Assembly (NCBI GenBank): GCA_032716605.1
Contig: CM064502.1
Location: 40,956,507 to 41,020,506, forward strand
DNA from: Paralithodes platypus
Lineage: Eukaryota > Arthropoda > Malacostraca > Decapoda > Lithodidae
Direction of reading: 5' to 3'
Length of the DNA stretch: 64,000 nucleotides
The notes below the pieces were generated by a model. The model was not told where the DNA came from, did not search any database, and saw only the letters and a program-made list of their open reading frames with translations. Below, piece by piece: positions 23,716 through 36,249 of the stretch; within the stretch, counting starts at the first letter, position 1, and the number at the start of each line of letters is the position of its first letter. A program made the translations under genes and the position numbers.

Positions 23716-23935
23716 TGAGTTATAGTCTATACGCTGTAAGTAGGCGAAAAATAATTATCTCTAACCTCTGAAACTCAAAAACGACTAGAGTAATCGAGCT
23801 AATATCTTTACCGAGTCACTCAAGGAATAGATGTCAAAATGTACAGCCGATTTGCTCTAGCCCTTTTTGAGTTACAGAGGATAAAGGTCATGATTGTTCG
23901 CCTACTTACAGCGAATAGACTATAGTTACCTACCC
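23716..23935. mobile_element. MITE with 28-bp inverted ends
   Basis: TATAGTCTATACGCTGTAAG, continuing GTAGGCGAA, on the left is inverted on the right as TTCGCCTACTTACAGCGAAT, continuing AGACTATA. About 215 bp, no coding frame. The target duplication is unclear (TA or GTTA). Confidence 0.65.
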
Positions 23936-24167
23936 AAGTAAACAGCTGCTACTGCATATTGTCCAGGTTAACACAACTTTCCTCCCCTGATAGGACGTTA
24001 CAGAAGTTAACTTACTCAAGTTCTTAACTACTGCAAGATGAATAGAGGCTTCAGGTGTGAGGAGACTACGCATCCGTCTTTATTTGCCCGGGAACCGAAA
24101 TTGAAAACTTAAAACTAATAGCCTAAACCCTGGTTTTCTGATAATGTATACACAAATCAAAACATAC

Positions 24168-24223
<56 letters not shown>

Positions 24224-26947
24224 GTATATATCCATCTGGGAGTATATAGCTAAATCTCTCTATACAGTATATACCTATCACGATTAGCTTTCAAAAGTGC
24301 CAAAACCAATTATTGTCATTTTTAAATTCACAAGCTATTTGCAATGAGACATAGGGCTGACAAATACCGACTGGTTTGTAAGTCGTCAGGGTTCATGGCC
24401 ATATTTAGTAATATATTTGACTTGATCTTACTTTGAGTTGCTTTAGCTACCTCAATAGCATCGGCGAGAGCTCAGCTGCTCCCCCCCCCCCCCCCCCACC
24501 GAGTTTGTTTGCAGCCAGAACTTGATGGCATTTGTTGAAGAAATTAGGGCCCATTTTTGTCAACCAGTAGTCCCTCAGTGTGCCCATAGCTTCCCTAAAC
24601 TTTAAGAGTTGGATGGTGCATTTTATACCTCCCCTGACATTCTAGTTCCATGATAGTATTGTGTGAAGGATGGACACTAGTCTTTCAATAATTTGCCATG
24701 CATAAATTTATTTTGGAATTTTAGAGTCTAAGCGATGTTGTGTTTATAATTTACTGTACTGTGTCATTCGTTATAGTTTTTATTTTATCAATGTGGAGCT
24801 GTTTTAGAAGTATATCAAATGATTACACCTGGCAAGGGGATAAAGTGCATGAGTTTTTCTAAATAACTTATGTTTTGACTGGAAGGGTCTACAAGCGAAG
24901 AGCTATATTTAGTTATGTATTAAAGGGAGACAATTTGATATGTTAAATCGTCTGTCTCGGCTGGTTCTGGGGAGTGAGGTCTCGGTATGATGGTCATCCA
25001 TGTTTCTGGCTGCAGGCTCGAAGTGCTGGAGCTAGGCTATTTGGGACAGCGAAAACACCTGGGAGCAGGTCTTGAGAAGCACCCTTTCGGTCATGGGAAG
25101 CACCAAGTTTGATAACTTGGAAAGTGTCCTTAAAGCCTTGGAAAGCACTGTTAGATGTATTTTTAATCAGGCCTTAGGAAGCACCTAAGAAGATCTAGGG
25201 AAACACCTCGGTAAAGTTTCGGGTTTGGGAAACACCTTTATCTCAACCTTTGGAAGCGTGGAGGAGCTCTGGGGTTGTGAAACTACCGAATCATTATACC
25301 TAACATTTCCTGTCCCTGTTGATAGTTTAATGTCCAGACAACTGGGTCCTAAGTCAAACAAATTCAATGGCGTGATATCACTGGGGGCGTGACTTCATGC
25401 GGGGCGGGCCATATAGTTGCTCCGAGGATGGTGGTGGAGGATATACTATTATTTTTTTCCTCACAGGTGACTTCTGTTTCTTTGTAGTAGTAGTAGTCGT
25501 TCCCTAGGCTGCCTGGCCAAACCGCCCCTGTTTCTTTATTATTGTTTTTGGTCGCTTGTTGGTGCTGGTGGTGTTGCTCTCTTTCCCAGGGTTAGTTGTC
25601 AGTGTTGGGGCTGTCTTCCTGATATCTGTTGCGGGGTTCTTTGCTGTTGTTGGTGGTGGTAATGTATGCGTCGTCTAACTGTGTGGTTGCTGTCGGCTTG
25701 GGTTTGATAGAAGATAATAGCTTCTGGTGGCAGACTGTCTTGTTTTTGTCTCAGTGTGTAGATGTTGGGGCTGGTCTACTGGTGTCCGTTGTGGGCAAGT
25801 TGTAGTTGCTGGTAGTGATGGTTATTTATGCACTGGCTGCGGTGTGTTTGCTGTCGGCTCGTCTTTGGAAGGAGGTGGTAGTTTCTGGTGGCAGACTCTT
25901 GTTTCTGCCTCGGTCTGTAGATATAGCGATGGAGGCTACTCATGGTGTTGCATGTAATGTTGGTGGTATTTCAGGAGTCATCATTGGGGTTATTATTATC
26001 TATCTTCACACCAGTGAGTAGATGCTAAAAGCTTTCAGCCGCTCCCAGTAGTGAATTTTTTTTTACCGAGCTGATTTGGAATGTGAAGCTTCTTTGAACA
26101 CTCTCCAAGTCATATAATTCACTAGATGAGTGTGGAGATGTTAGTACAGTACATCCCCCCAAGCATGGGCCTGCCAAAGATTTAGAGAGTGCTATCATTG
26201 GCAGTTCTTGTCGTGTCCTGAAAGAGTGCAGTATCCAACCTGTTAGTTTCCTTGCCGCTAATGCCTTGGCTTGTTTACGCTCCTTGAAGGACAAGTTTTA
26301 TGACATTACTACCCAAATATCTTTCATATTTGCGTTTCTTTGAATTGGTCAGTTTGATCCAGATATGTACTGTAGGTTGTGCATTATTTTATTCCTTCAT
26401 TTCCTCCGTATATATTATAGCCAGCTGCAATTTATCTTCTCATTACATTCACCTCACATCTGAATAGGACTCCCAAGAGAGTCAAAACTGTTGCCTCCTT
26501 AAAGTCTTAAATGTTCCCGTTGTGGGTATATATATACTGTATAATTATTCTGCATTCAAGCAATACGACATTGTGAATTTCCATTACTATACCTATCATA
26601 CCTGACTTTAATTTTACGTCTTTTCTTTTTCGTAGGACTAGGGCTTCCTCCGTTCTCCCTTAATATTTTATCCCTGAAACATTGCATTGTTTAGCTACTA
26701 CCATCTATCTCGAGCTTACCATTGAATCCAATTTGTTTCAATTTAACTTCTTTACCTACGTCGCATTACTCATGTCTTCGCAGGAAGCAGACATGCCATT
26801 TATTTCGTCTCAAAGTTTGCGTGTTTATTAGTCAATCCATCAGTTTCTTAATTTTACAACCTGATAAGAAAGTACTGTTTATGTCGCCAACCAGTTATAC
26901 ATAGCCTTTTCTGCAGTCAGTTTGTAGATAACTGCATTCGCCAGACA
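23936..26947. other. Non-coding DNA with simple repeats
   Basis: Holds an AT microsatellite (24170-24221), a 17-base C run (24481-24497), a degenerate series of GGGAARCACC-like motifs (25075-25260), and a G/T-rich zone (25540-25980). Short frames at 25727-26021 and 26025-26294 are not recognisable as genes. Confidence 0.5.
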
Positions 26948-28177
26948 TGAGACTTTTTCTATTGCACTAGACATATCGAAAGCCTTCGATAGAGTCTGGC
27001 ATAAATCTTTAATTTCTAAACTACCCTCCTTCGGTTTCTATCCCTCCATCTGTGCCTTTGTCTCTAATTTCCTTTCCGGCCGTTCCATAGCCGCGGTTGT
27101 GGACGGCCATTGTTCACTTCCTCACCCTATAAACTCCGGTGTTCCTCAGGGCTCTGTCCTATCTCCTATTCTCTTTCTAATTTTTATAAATGATCTCCTT
27201 AACTGTACCTTAATTCCCATCCATTCATACGCAGACGACTCAACCTTACACTACTCCATTAGTTTTTCAGAACGCCCCAGCCAGCAATCCCTCAACGACA
27301 AACGTAATGAAGCCATAGAACTCTTAAATTCTGATCTAAATACTATTTCCAATTGGGGCAGAGAAAACCTTGTTAACTTTAATGCTTCCAAAACCCAATT
27401 TCTCCATCTATCTACCCGTCAGGATCTCCCAGCGGACTATCCCTTATTCTTCAGCAATACAAAAATCAACCCTTCATCTTCTCTCAATATTCTTGGTGTC
27501 TCTTTTTCTTCTGCTCTCATTTGGAAGGACCATATTACCAGTCTTGCTAAGGCAGCCTCCCAGAAGCTGGGTGTGCTCAACCGCCTTAGGGGGTTCTTTT
27601 CCCCTGCACAGCTTCTTGCTCTGTACAGGGGCATAGTGCGCCCTTGTATTGAGTATTGTTCACATGTGTGGGGAGGTTCCTCTTACACCGCTCTCCTAGA
27701 CAAAGTTGAAAGGAAGGCCTTTCGTATCATTAACTCCCGTCCACTCACCAACTCTCTGCAATCTCTCTCTCTCCGCCGCAATGTTGCATCTCTCTCGCTA
27801 TTCTATCGCTACTATAATAATCAGTGTTCCTCAGAGCTATCCCAGTGCATACCACCTCCTTTACGTAGGGCACGTGGTACCCGTCTTGCAACTCAATCCC
27901 ACCCCTACTCTGTGCAACTCTCCAACCCAAGAGTGAAACGTTACTCTCAAACTTTCTTCTACTCAACAGCTGAGCTCTGGAACTCTCTCCCAGAATCAGT
28001 CTTTCCCTCTTCCTATGACTTAAATTGCTTCAAACTCCGTGTGTCCAGGCATTTTGGCTCGAACGTCCCTTGATTTTGGCCCTGTCACTCTTTCAACTAT
28101 GGGGGAGGCACTCGCTATAGGCAGTTATGCCTTTTGCCTCCCTCAATCACATAAAAAAAAAAAAAAAAAAAAAAAAA
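26948..28177 (+). CDS. LINE family a reverse transcriptase, second young copy
   Basis: A 5'-truncated copy beginning at TGAGACTTTTTC (26948), open without a stop to 28073, followed by the same 3' end and a 25-base A tail (28153-28177). It carries FDRVWH, GVPQGSV, SYADDSTLHYS and the LINE C-terminal tail. Over the shared ORF it differs from the minus-strand copy at 17.8-19.0 kb by only a few residues (for example Asp/His, His/Tyr and His/Arg single changes). Lacks endonuclease and the N-terminal part of RT, so dead on arrival. No clear target duplication. Confidence 0.85.
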
Positions 28178-30470
28178 TGTAAGTAGTTTACGTGAATCTA
28201 TGTTTTCATACATCGCAACACCGACTTTTAGCTTAGAGGTTGGTGATTGAAAATAATACTGTATTTTGTTGAAAATATTAAGGCAAAATATTATTACGTT
28301 TCTGTGGAACCAGGTTGCACACTAATTACAATAAGTATTATTTGATTAGGCGAATGCATGGAATTGTATTAAATCTTATTCAGACACAACAATACACGTA
28401 ATTTGTAGGGCATATAATCTCCTCGGGTGTACATAATGTGTTGGTTTAGAACCCAAAATAAAAATGTAATTAACATTTGGCTTAATGGACAGATCAACAC
28501 ACATATGCACAACAGTTTAGCAAACCGATATTTTCCTTATTACAATTACATTATTACAAGTGTTGGGTTGCCTATTTAGCCCATTGAACCCTGCTGTTTC
28601 CATATATAACCTGCATGTTGTTAAAGGACAAAAAACATGTTCTACCTGCATAATTTAATATGGAATTTCGTCTATTATGTCCATGCAAAAGTCCTCCTGA
28701 AGCTCACTGAACGAACATGATATATTTCAATTATAATCAGAGCTGAAATTATGCATGTACGACACGGTGTTTGGCCGTGACTGTACATGTAAGTTAATGA
28801 TGTCTTTATTTGCTTTTGATACGCAATACATTTATCCATGCGTGTTTCCTTAACAACATTATAATATTATTGTATCATAGCAAAGCATTATAAAAGAGAC
28901 ATTGGGATCTTTAAACAACTACAACAAACACTTATAGCAAATATTTTGGGTAATATTTCAATAGTGTAAATGGTATAATCAATGGCCGATTCTGCAATTT
29001 TCCATCACCAAAATGACAGCTTACATTTTTAATGGTAAAGTTTGCCATGAGTTTAGAACAATTTACATATCCTTAAAAGTTTTTCAATCCGAGACCTCAA
29101 AAGTTCCTACAAGTTCGCTGGGAAACGCTTCAAGTTTGATGATATTTGCATTAAGTATCGTCAACCATTTAACTTACTACCAAGCCTTCCGGCTTGTGAA
29201 AAATTAGATGAACACATTGGTAGTTAAAATGAACACTGCTCTTCACAAACACCTAGTTAGAAGATACTTATCTAGTCTTGGATACTTACAGTATTTTCTT
29301 AAGTAATGCAAAATATAGACCATTATTAGAATTCCATTTAGGGTGTTTGGTTTTGGGAGGGAAGTTAATGAAGATAATTATATACAGGTATTTCAATATA
29401 TCTAGACTGGTATACAGTATATTCTGGGGGTCAGATAAATGGGTGAACTTAGTAATTCTGTGAACTAGGGGTAGCAGCACTATCGTGGGGCATAATATTA
29501 TAAGCAAAAGGCCCCAGTGGTTATTCCTTATTTAATACTCCTTGATATCTGCGCGCTTGGCTCGTCTGCAGTGTTACTATAGTTAGGGAATGTCCGCATA
29601 ATGAGGGGGCGTTAGATTAAAGAGGGAACATCTTTAACAGTGAATTAATATTGGTAACAACTTGTAAATTAGTTAATATAAAAGATATATATAAAAGCAA
29701 GAGGAAAAATGTAAGTATACATATACACTATACAAAATATGTAAAATGATGCAAGCTGTATAACTAACTCCAAGCAACACAACACAAATGAAAAAAAGTA
29801 ATTTTGAATATATATTATTAGTTACATGTTATTTAGATGTTAATTTATAAAGTTGCACTAAAACTGGATATTTACACGGAATACGTGCATAGGTTATATT
29901 TTGTCCCAGCCTGTGTGACGTTGGCAACTCCCGAATCTCACAACAACAATGGCAGGGGTTGGAGGAGGCTTGCTTGTGAACCTCCACATAATGGCGACAA
30001 TTTCACGATGATCTGACCTTTACAGTAGCCTTACTTATGTCTATTGAACTCTGTCTCTCTGGATAATGTTGAATTGATTATTAATAGCGTTATTAGTATA
30101 AGGTAGGGATTATTACAAATTAATAGGGACCCTCCCATTTTCTTTTGCGATCGTGCTGCCAGCTCTCAAACGCGCTGATTACTATTTTCAGATTTGTGAC
30201 GTCACGCTTTCGATGTTATCTATCTTTACTCTATGGCCACACTACAATAGATGACGACACCTTCTCTATAAACGTCACTTGATTTGGAGCGAGCAGAAGG
30301 GACTGTAGTTCTCGAAAAGAGGCTTCAGTCCTGACGTTATTCTTGACTTACAGTGTCCTGGCTAAATAATAAAGAGGGGTTGATAACCTCTGAAGTCCTA
30401 TTTTAACTAATTAACTAGAGAGCAGCTATACGGTCGTTCACAGCATCTTCGAGTATGTTCGGGCATCTTT
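28178..30470. other. AT-rich DNA without recognised features
   Basis: No gene, long repeat or inverted repeat recognised; frames are short and interrupted. Confidence 0.5.
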
Positions 30471-30474
30471 GTGC

Positions 30475-30656
30475 TATGAATTAGTGATGATAAAAGGGGT
30501 ATTTTCTTGACTGTTCGGTGTAGCCAGGATATTTGTAGAACGGCAGGAACGGTCAGATAATTCCAGAAAAACACCTGACGTATGGCTTGGACTCGACCTA
30601 AGCTCCATTTGGTCTACAGTCTTACACGCTATCCACTGTGCTATCGCCTTCTTCAC
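30475..30656 (-). mobile_element. tRNA-derived SINE remnant
   Basis: On the minus strand GCGATAGCACAGTGGATAGC (A box TAGCACAGTGG) is followed about 45 bases later by an imperfect B box AGGTCGAGTCC. The spacing fits a tRNA head. The body is short and the acceptor stem absent, so it is a SINE or pseudo-tRNA rather than a tRNA gene. Confidence 0.5.
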
Positions 30657-30964
30657 ATCTGCGCATCATGAGTGGTAGGTAAGTGAACAATATTTAATGT
30701 GTATATTTTGTGTACAACATATTTCCTTTTGAATATATCATTTATTGACGTATTCAAATACTGACCGTACAGTATTTGGAATTATGAATAATGAGGAGCA
30801 TAAGACGAATTTAGAACAATAATAGTTTATTAATTATGTTTTCTGTTATTATTTTAGCTGGGTTTTTTATTATTTTCTGAATTGGTCTACAGTTGAAACA
30901 ACACTTGCATGCAGTAAGAGGACGACGGTGTTCTCAAAATCGCTGTAAGTTTCTTATGTTCCAA

Positions 30965-31096
30965 TTTATGGAACTAGTAACATAGCTTATTATGTTAGTG
31001 CGTGGTGTGATAATTATAGATGATGCTATATTTATGGAACTAGTAACATAGCTTATTATGTTAGTGCGTGGTGTGATAATTATAGATGATGCTATA
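30965..31096. repeat. Perfect 66-bp tandem duplication
   Basis: TTTATGGAACTAGTAACATA begins at 30965 and again at 31031; the two units look identical through all 66 bases. No coding frame involved. Confidence 0.9.
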
Positions 31097-31269
31097 TTTC
31101 AAAACCCTTGGAATTCGCGTGAATGAAGAAATTTGTCTTCCAAATGACATTATTATTTGTGGTATGATCGAGTACAGAGTGTCTTCCTTTAACCTTACAA
31201 CCCTGTAAAATTTCGCTAGACCCCCTTTCACATCTTGGCCCCGCCCTTATAGTCATACTCATTATAATT

Positions 31270-32140
31270 GTCTTCTTCTTCTTCTTCTTGTTTGATGGGG
31301 TCACTGCGAGGAGGCTAGCCTTCAGACCCGTCAGTGCTCCTGGTAACCAGCATTCCCCCATTAGAGAAAGTTTGAATATGAGAAATAAGGACAGTTGGAA
31401 TATGATAGTATGAACATGACAGTAGTATAGTTTGAAAAAAAACTTAAGGTGAATAGGCTATCTACTACAAGTATTTATCACTCCCTCTCCCCACTCCCCT
31501 TTCTCTCTCCTAATTCATACTTCTTTCAAGATTGTTTTCAGTATCATCATTCTTTCCTTCACTCTTCCTTCTTCTAGTCCTTCCAACCCAGATAACCTAT
31601 TCCTCTGTCCTCCCTGGTTTTCACTTCCTCCCATCCCTCTGCTCCCACACATCTCATCCTTGTTTCTAGCTCCTCCCGCTCTCTCTTGTATGCTTCACAT
31701 TCTGTTATTACATGCTCCACCGTCTCTTCCACCCTCTATCCTCCAACCCAGCAGTTCATACATTCCTTTGCACCTCCGTTCCACCTCCATGTTATCGTGT
31801 TTAATTCCCATGCCCCAGCTCTTATCTTAAACAGAATGTTGCCTCCTAAAACCCCATCATACCACTCTTCTCTCTTCGGCTTCAACTACTTTCTGTACAT
31901 ATCTAAGGTCTTTTTCCTGTCCATTCCACTTCTCCATTCTCTTAGCCCCCATTCCTGAATTCTCTTCTCAACTATCTTTGTAATGTTTCCTCCCTCTCCA
32001 ACTGTATCTCCACCCAATATTTCTTTCCATTCTGTTCCTGGTCTCTCTTGTCTCATCCCTATTCTCCTTAGCTTTCTCCTGCATTCCCCTCCCCATCTAC
32101 TCCTATCCCTTTGCATGATAGTCTGCATTAGTATTCAATG
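31270..32140 (-). pseudogene. LINE family d, C-terminal fragment with (GAA)n tail
   Basis: On the minus strand a discontinuous frame reads YLKPKREEWYDGVLGGN, FKIRAGALEL, CMNC and ETVEHVITECEAY, the zinc-knuckle-like C-terminus found after RT in many LINEs, then a 3' region ending in a GAA repeat (CTT run 31272-31290 on the plus strand). One stop (TGA or TAG class) splits it after CWVGG. It is a 5'-truncated LINE. The frame at 32128-31886 lies in the same unit. Confidence 0.65.
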
Positions 32141-32528
32141 CATGACATAATAACCTTTATCTTATTACTACGCGCCTCCACACTAACATCCAGGTTCCCT
32201 CTCTAATCTGCTCTAGATATTCTGGCTTTCATAGAATCATTGCACATCCAATTCACAAGCAGCAGATCTGTACGTTAAAGGCTATGAACATAATCCTCCT
32301 CCTCTACTGTTCATGTTTCTTTACCATAAAGCATTTCGTTTCTGAGTTAAGTAGCATACAAACTTGTTCCCTAATCATCTCCGTAAAATATTGATTGCGG
32401 AGATAACGTTTGTCAGAAGTGGTAACTACTTCTAAGTTTATTTTTCATGTTTTTTCCTCCAGATTTTGAGAAATGAGTGTTTTCATGGTTTTAGTTATAA
32501 TTCCAATGTGGGATACACGATGGGTTGA

Positions 32529-32554
32529 GGGGGGGGGGGCCTCCCCCCCCCCCA
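32529..32554. repeat. G10/C11 palindrome
   Basis: A run of ten G, then CCT-type centre, then eleven C forms a perfect hairpin-capable stretch; unlike other C runs here it is self-complementary. Confidence 0.7.
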
Positions 32555-32559
32555 ATGAA

Positions 32560-34076
32560 TTATTGAAATCATCGTCATCTATGTTGCCAGCAGGGAGTAA
32601 ATATCAATTATAGTGCATACAGAAGGCGTTTGTAAACAGTGAGGATGTCCGAAAGAGCTCCGAGATTGATTAGAATGGGCGTTCTATTAATATCGGGTTT
32701 TATAAATGTGATAAAAATTATTCTCCCACAGTGGACTATACATGAGTACAGTATAAGGATTCCATAGACCTACATTGTCCCTAATAAATTATGTATAATA
32801 AGGCTGCGAGCCTATTCCCTATAATTATCCTAAGTTTTTCTAGTGAAGAAATAATATTAGAGGTGAATCACCATAATACCTTTTCATATATTCCATCATA
32901 GCAGAATTCTTTCACATCTTTAAAAATTTCATCCTCTCCCCAATCCAGTGTAATGTAGTTCCAGACCCTTGCGGTTGCTCTTACTTTGTCACACGCACAG
33001 CTCATTAGTTATTGTAAGATTAAATATTACTTAGTTTTATTATAACGGTATTAATTAACACGGTCTAGTTATTATGATCATATTTGCAACATTGACTAGA
33101 ACATGTTCAAGAGCATAATGTCCGCAGGCCAAAATCTTCATATAATGCAATATGATTATTGATACAATACACCCTTCCTCTTCCTTTCCTTTCTAAATAT
33201 GATCTTGCGAGATGGTGATGGTAAGGGGCATTACTTCATAAACCGGTGCAATAAGATTTTTAAGGAATTACGAGGCACCACCACTGATTTACGTCTTCCT
33301 CATAGATTCGACTCATGCTATATCGTTTTTTGGTGTTTTGCTACAGAGATGTTTGTAGTCTATACTATACTTACAACTGAATGCATGTGACCCGCCTTTC
33401 CTCTTACAACTTACAACTATTATGGCCTTCATCTACAGTATACCTATAGATTTGTGTGGGTTCCTTCTGTGTATATAAGTTATATAACCAAAGCATAATT
33501 TATATCTCTCTGTGTGTCTCTAATAAAGTTCCGTTCCCTGTATCTACGTTAACATTGTGTTTGAAGACATTTTTATATAATATATCGTGGAAGTGGAATA
33601 TTTATAAAGAAGTTATAATTTACTCACACTAATATACTCGCAAAATAATTTTCTTCATTTTCTTCAGTGAACCAAAAAAGCTAAAATTAAGTTCATTCCA
33701 ACTCAATTTGGGAAAAATGGACTCCCTCCAAGTTTCCTAGAGTTCTCAACCTATAAATATTCCGGCGACAGTGTCTTTAAAGGTATAGAGCCGATCTGCC
33801 AGAGATGGCGTCTCGGAAAACGGTGTCAGTTTTGCAATGCACATATAACTGGAATAATACATTCTTACTAAAAATTGATTAAAAAACAAAACTAATAAAA
33901 GTAAACCCTTTGTTAATTGATTTAGATGAAATCAAGCTCTGTACTGTAAGCTAATCACTAGCCTTTAACTTGTGCAAGGTTCGTTATATTGGTGGCTATT
34001 TATGAAGGCGGTATGAATGCATACGAGAATGTCAAGAATATCAGCGACAGACAATAGTTAAGGTTTTACTAAAGGT
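32560..34076. other. AT-rich DNA without recognised features
   Basis: No coding or repeat structure recognised. Confidence 0.45.
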
Positions 34077-34080
34077 TTAA

Positions 34081-34563
34081 CCCCTGTCTATCGGGGCCCG
34101 ACTTAAGTCTGTATCGAAAAATCTGGACTATGTGGCGGGGCCCAACTTAATTAAGTCTGTGTGCAATTTTGGCGCAATATTGGCTCTGAGAGAGAGACGA
34201 GCGACGGGAGGAGCGTAGGTTGCCTCATGACCGCTCGCCACGGCTGCCGTGGGCCTACTGACATCTACTCCACACACATCCACCCTCCCTCGCTACACAC
34301 GTAATTATGTAACGAAATGATCGTATTTTAGCGATTTTGCCCTTCGGTTGCACGATCGTTGCAAGACAACCAGTGATCGTAGAAGGATGGTTCAGGTGTC
34401 ATTGGAAAGCTCAATGAACGCCCTTTCAGAGATACATAATTGTATTACGCTCTGGTTCTTGTTTATGCATGAAAAAGAGCACGGAAACGAGGCCATTTAT
34501 GGTTAAAAAAAAACCCGCTTGGCGCGTAATGGAAAAAAAAATGACGGGCCCGCTCGTAAGGTG
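34081..34563 (+). mobile_element. TTAA MITE (483 bp), copy 1
   Basis: Flanked by TTAA (34077-34080 and 34564-34567). Homologous along its whole length, in opposite orientation, to the segment at 52633-53111 (shared blocks include CACGATCGTTGCAAGA, GGTGTCATTGGAAAGCTC, CTTGTTTATGCATGAAAA). The ends (CCCCTGTC / CACCTTACG) are short and imperfectly inverted. PiggyBac-type non-autonomous element by TTAA target. Confidence 0.75.
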
Positions 34564-34637
34564 TTAATAATACAGTCAAATTGTGTGGATCATATACAAC
34601 AGTAACAGGTGAGGCAAGGGACACACACTTCAATTAG

Positions 34638-35339
34638 CCTACTATGGGTTTCAGAGGCCGTGTTACATCGTTTTTTGGGAATAACTTAAACAAACAGTTG
34701 GATCAGTATGCTATTTTGACACAGCTTTTTTCACACCGGGCCCTAATTTTCGCCAATATAGTGCATTACCAAAAGTGTAGAAATAAGGCACTTGTCCCTG
34801 TGTCGTGAGGTTAAAGTCACACATTAATGACTAAGAAACGGACAAGCTACTGTGGCTTACCTGTGAGAACCACCAAACCATTATTGCTCCTCCATCAAAC
34901 ACGGTAGTTATCAGCCACCACCCAACCCTATTATCGCCTTTAAATTAAAGTTATCTGTCAATATAAAAATATAATTATACAAAAATACATACTTTGTGTA
35001 TATTTGTACTTGATATTGACAGATAACTTGAATTTAAAGGCGATAATAGGGTTGGGTGGTGGCTGATAACTACACTGTTTGGTGGAGGAGCAATAATGTT
35101 TTGGTGGTTCTCACAGGTAAGCCACGGTAGCCTTGTCCGTTTCTTATTCATTAATGTGTGATTTTAACCTCATGACACAGGGACAAGTGGCTTATTTCTA
35201 CACTTTTGGTAATGCACTATATTGACTAACATTAGGGCACGGTGTGAAAAAAAGCTGTGTCAAAATATCATACTATCATGTTTGTTAATAAGTTATTCCC
35301 GAAAAACGATGTAACACGGCCTCTGAAACCCATAGTAGG
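34638..35339. mobile_element. Foldback element with 328-bp arms
   Basis: 34638-34965 is an inverted copy of 35012-35339 with about 5-8% differences by eye, separated by a 46-bp AT-rich loop. The ends are CCTACTATGGGTTTCAGAGG. No coding frame; almost the whole unit is arm. The flanks (TTAG / TAAA) do not give an unambiguous target duplication. Such a structure is a foldback MITE or a palindrome formed by inverted duplication; sharp shared outer ends favour a transposon. Confidence 0.85.
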
Positions 35340-36249
35340 TAAACCTCAGTGTTACTCCAGGTTTCTGTCGGACATGAATGATTTAGAATAGTTTGTATGT
35401 TTGATAATAACTCCAACATTCTGAATACTGACTAACCTCAAAGATCTAGCGAAAACCTTTACTAATTGCACGGCTCTCTGAACACAAAGAAGAAAATTAG
35501 TCAGTAAGTAATTATAAACCATATCTAATTAAAAATGGTGGTCAGTTAGAAAAAAGGATGATCTTGTTGAACCAATGAAAGATTATATTTGATTTTATAT
35601 AGTTAGAATACAAGAATCAGGGCACCCGTGATGCTGTTCTTGGAGGCAAATATATAAGAGACCAATATATTGAGTCGAGTCACGTGCTGGTTTTGTGACG
35701 TCACGATGGCCTCTAGGTTACCAGGTCCTTCCAGTTCCATCTTTCTTTCTCTCAACTTATATGGCGCGCTTGATTGATCTCTCCGTCTGACTTCTTTCTT
35801 ACTCTCACTTTCTCTGAATCCCTCTCGTGGTCTCTCCTCCTTCCTACCTTTATGGCCTCCCCCCCCCCCCCCCCTCCTTGTAACCCACCCCGCTTCCCCC
35901 TCTCACTCACATCAGTCTCTCATTCCAACTTTTCTCTTCATCCCCCCCCCCCTTCCCCTCCACTTTTTACTCTTTATCCCACATCATCTTCCCTTAATTC
36001 AGCTATATTTTTCACAAGCTTTTTGACAAGCTTTTCAACATTGTTAATTTTGTTTAATACAGTATTTTAAAGTATTCTAGCTAGAAATGTGATTATATTA
36101 TCCTTTGGAAGGAAAGAAAAAACGAAAATAATTAGAACATCAATATTGAGGGCAATCCAAGGGTGTCCTCTTAAAGGCCTTCTCTTTCTATCAATACATT
36201 ATAATACAAACACATTACATACTACACTACCTTTGCTAAACTTACTTAC
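35340..36249. other. Non-coding, C/T-rich at 35750-36000
   Basis: C runs at 35859-35874 and 35942-35952 in pyrimidine-rich DNA; the open frame 35774-36070 is compositional. The rest is AT-rich. Confidence 0.5.

Noticed and set aside
25727..26021. Overlapping plus-strand frames of 71-76 codons
   Set aside because: They lie in G/T-rich sequence with low-complexity residues (Val, Gly, Cys, Ser) and match no family I recognise.
26025..26294. 89-codon minus-strand frame
   Set aside because: Residue composition is protein-like (ERKQAKALAARKLTGWILHS), so it may be an exon or repeat fragment, but I recognise no family and see no splice or transcript evidence.
35774..36070. 98-codon Pro/Ser/Phe-rich frame
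   Set aside because: Produced by C/T-rich simple sequence; no conserved motif.
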